From Synergistaceae bacterium (GTDB lineage Bacteria; Synergistota; Synergistia; Synergistales; Synergistaceae): a DNA stretch of 7,085 nt. Positions within the stretch are counted from its first letter, which is position 1; the number at the start of each line of letters is the position of its first letter. The notes below the pieces were generated by a model. It was not told the DNA's origin. It searched no databases and worked only from the letters and a program-made list of their open reading frames with translations. The stretch covers positions 1-7,085 of the forward strand of contig JAAZCN010000063.1 of the NCBI GenBank assembly GCA_012513245.1, given 5' to 3'. This document shows positions 6,723 to 7,085 of the stretch, in pieces. Position numbers and translations under genes: made by a program.

Positions 6723-7085
6723 TTATTCTTTCTCTTCAGATTTCTTTTCTTCTATTTCGACAACTTTTACCTTCGTGACAAGAAAGTCTACGGTTTTGCG
6801 GTTGCGGATCTTCTCTGCGAGTTCAAAGAGCCTTTCCCTGTCCTCATAGATATAATCTTGGAGTTTCTTTGGGTCTATTCGTGAGCTGACGGCGAGACGA
6901 TGTATTTCAGCGTTCAGTTCTTCGGGAGTCCACTGAATGTCGTTGGCATCGGCAAGTGCCTCGAGGACTAGAGCCCTTTTTACTACTACATTGGCAGCTT
7001 CGTCAAGTTCTTTTTCAAATCCCTCTTTATCCATGCCGCTCTTTTCAAAGAACTCATCCATTTCCATGCCCGAGTCCTTCTTGAT
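6723..7085 (-). CDS. tig: Trigger factor, C-terminal 120 residues (start beyond window)
   Basis: Ribosome-associated chaperone that binds nascent chains at the exit tunnel. Only the last 120 residues are visible, and the frame stays open to the right edge with no start required inside the window (the Met codon at 7067 is internal). The segment is highly charged and helical. It includes VVVKRALVLEALADAN followed by an Asp/Glu-rich stretch and a Lys/Glu tail ending EEKKSEEKE, as in the C-terminal chaperone domain of trigger factor. The ribosome-binding and PPIase domains are outside. Identification rests on this weakly conserved domain together with position just upstream of clpP and clpX, the standard place of tig in many bacteria. 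The gene ends with tandem in-frame stops, TAA then TAG. Confidence 0.88.
   Translation of the reverse strand: MKKDSGMEMDEFFEKSGMDKEGFEKELDEAANVVVKRALVLEALADANDIQWTPEELNAEIHRLAVSSRIDPKKLQDYIYEDRERLFELAEKIRNRKTVDFLVTKVKVVEIEEKKSEEKE

Overview
This window is a compact protein quality-control locus from a bacterium, with every gene on the minus strand. In the direction of transcription (right to left) the order is: trigger factor (tig, C-terminal part only), clpP, clpX, lon, engB (the yihA/ysxC-type GTPase) and valyl-tRNA synthetase (valS, N-terminal 539 residues). All six reading frames are intact where visible, and plus-strand open frames are shadows of these genes. There are no mobile elements, CRISPR arrays, tRNAs or rRNAs, and I did not find a previously undescribed system.

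Layout. Bases 6723-7085 hold the end of tig. A 31-nt gap leads to clpP (6098-6691, with a debatable start). A 102-nt gap with two dyad symmetries leads to clpX (4676-5995). lon (2324-4672) starts 3 nt after the clpX stop, in the same frame. engB (1714-2343) overlaps the end of lon by 20 nt. A 96-nt gap with a stem-loop and a strong ribosome binding site leads to valS (1-1617, running off the left edge). The short gaps, the overlap and the single orientation suggest one operon or a set of overlapping transcripts. No convincing promoter or intrinsic terminator is visible, so the main promoter probably lies upstream of the right edge.

How the genes fit together. Trigger factor receives nascent chains at the ribosome. 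ClpX unfolds substrates and feeds them to the ClpP peptidase. Lon is an independent ATP-dependent protease. EngB is a GTPase needed for large-subunit ribosome assembly. ValRS charges tRNA-Val. The cluster therefore links translation, folding and degradation.

Organism. The order tig-clpP-clpX-lon is that of Escherichia coli, while lon followed at once by the engB homologue is that of Bacillus subtilis. ClpP and the zinc-rich ValRS look more like Gram-positive or deep-branching anaerobe versions than enterobacterial ones. Base composition is moderate, somewhat under 50% G+C by eye. A Firmicutes or Synergistota-type anaerobe is my tentative guess; the sequence alone does not settle it.
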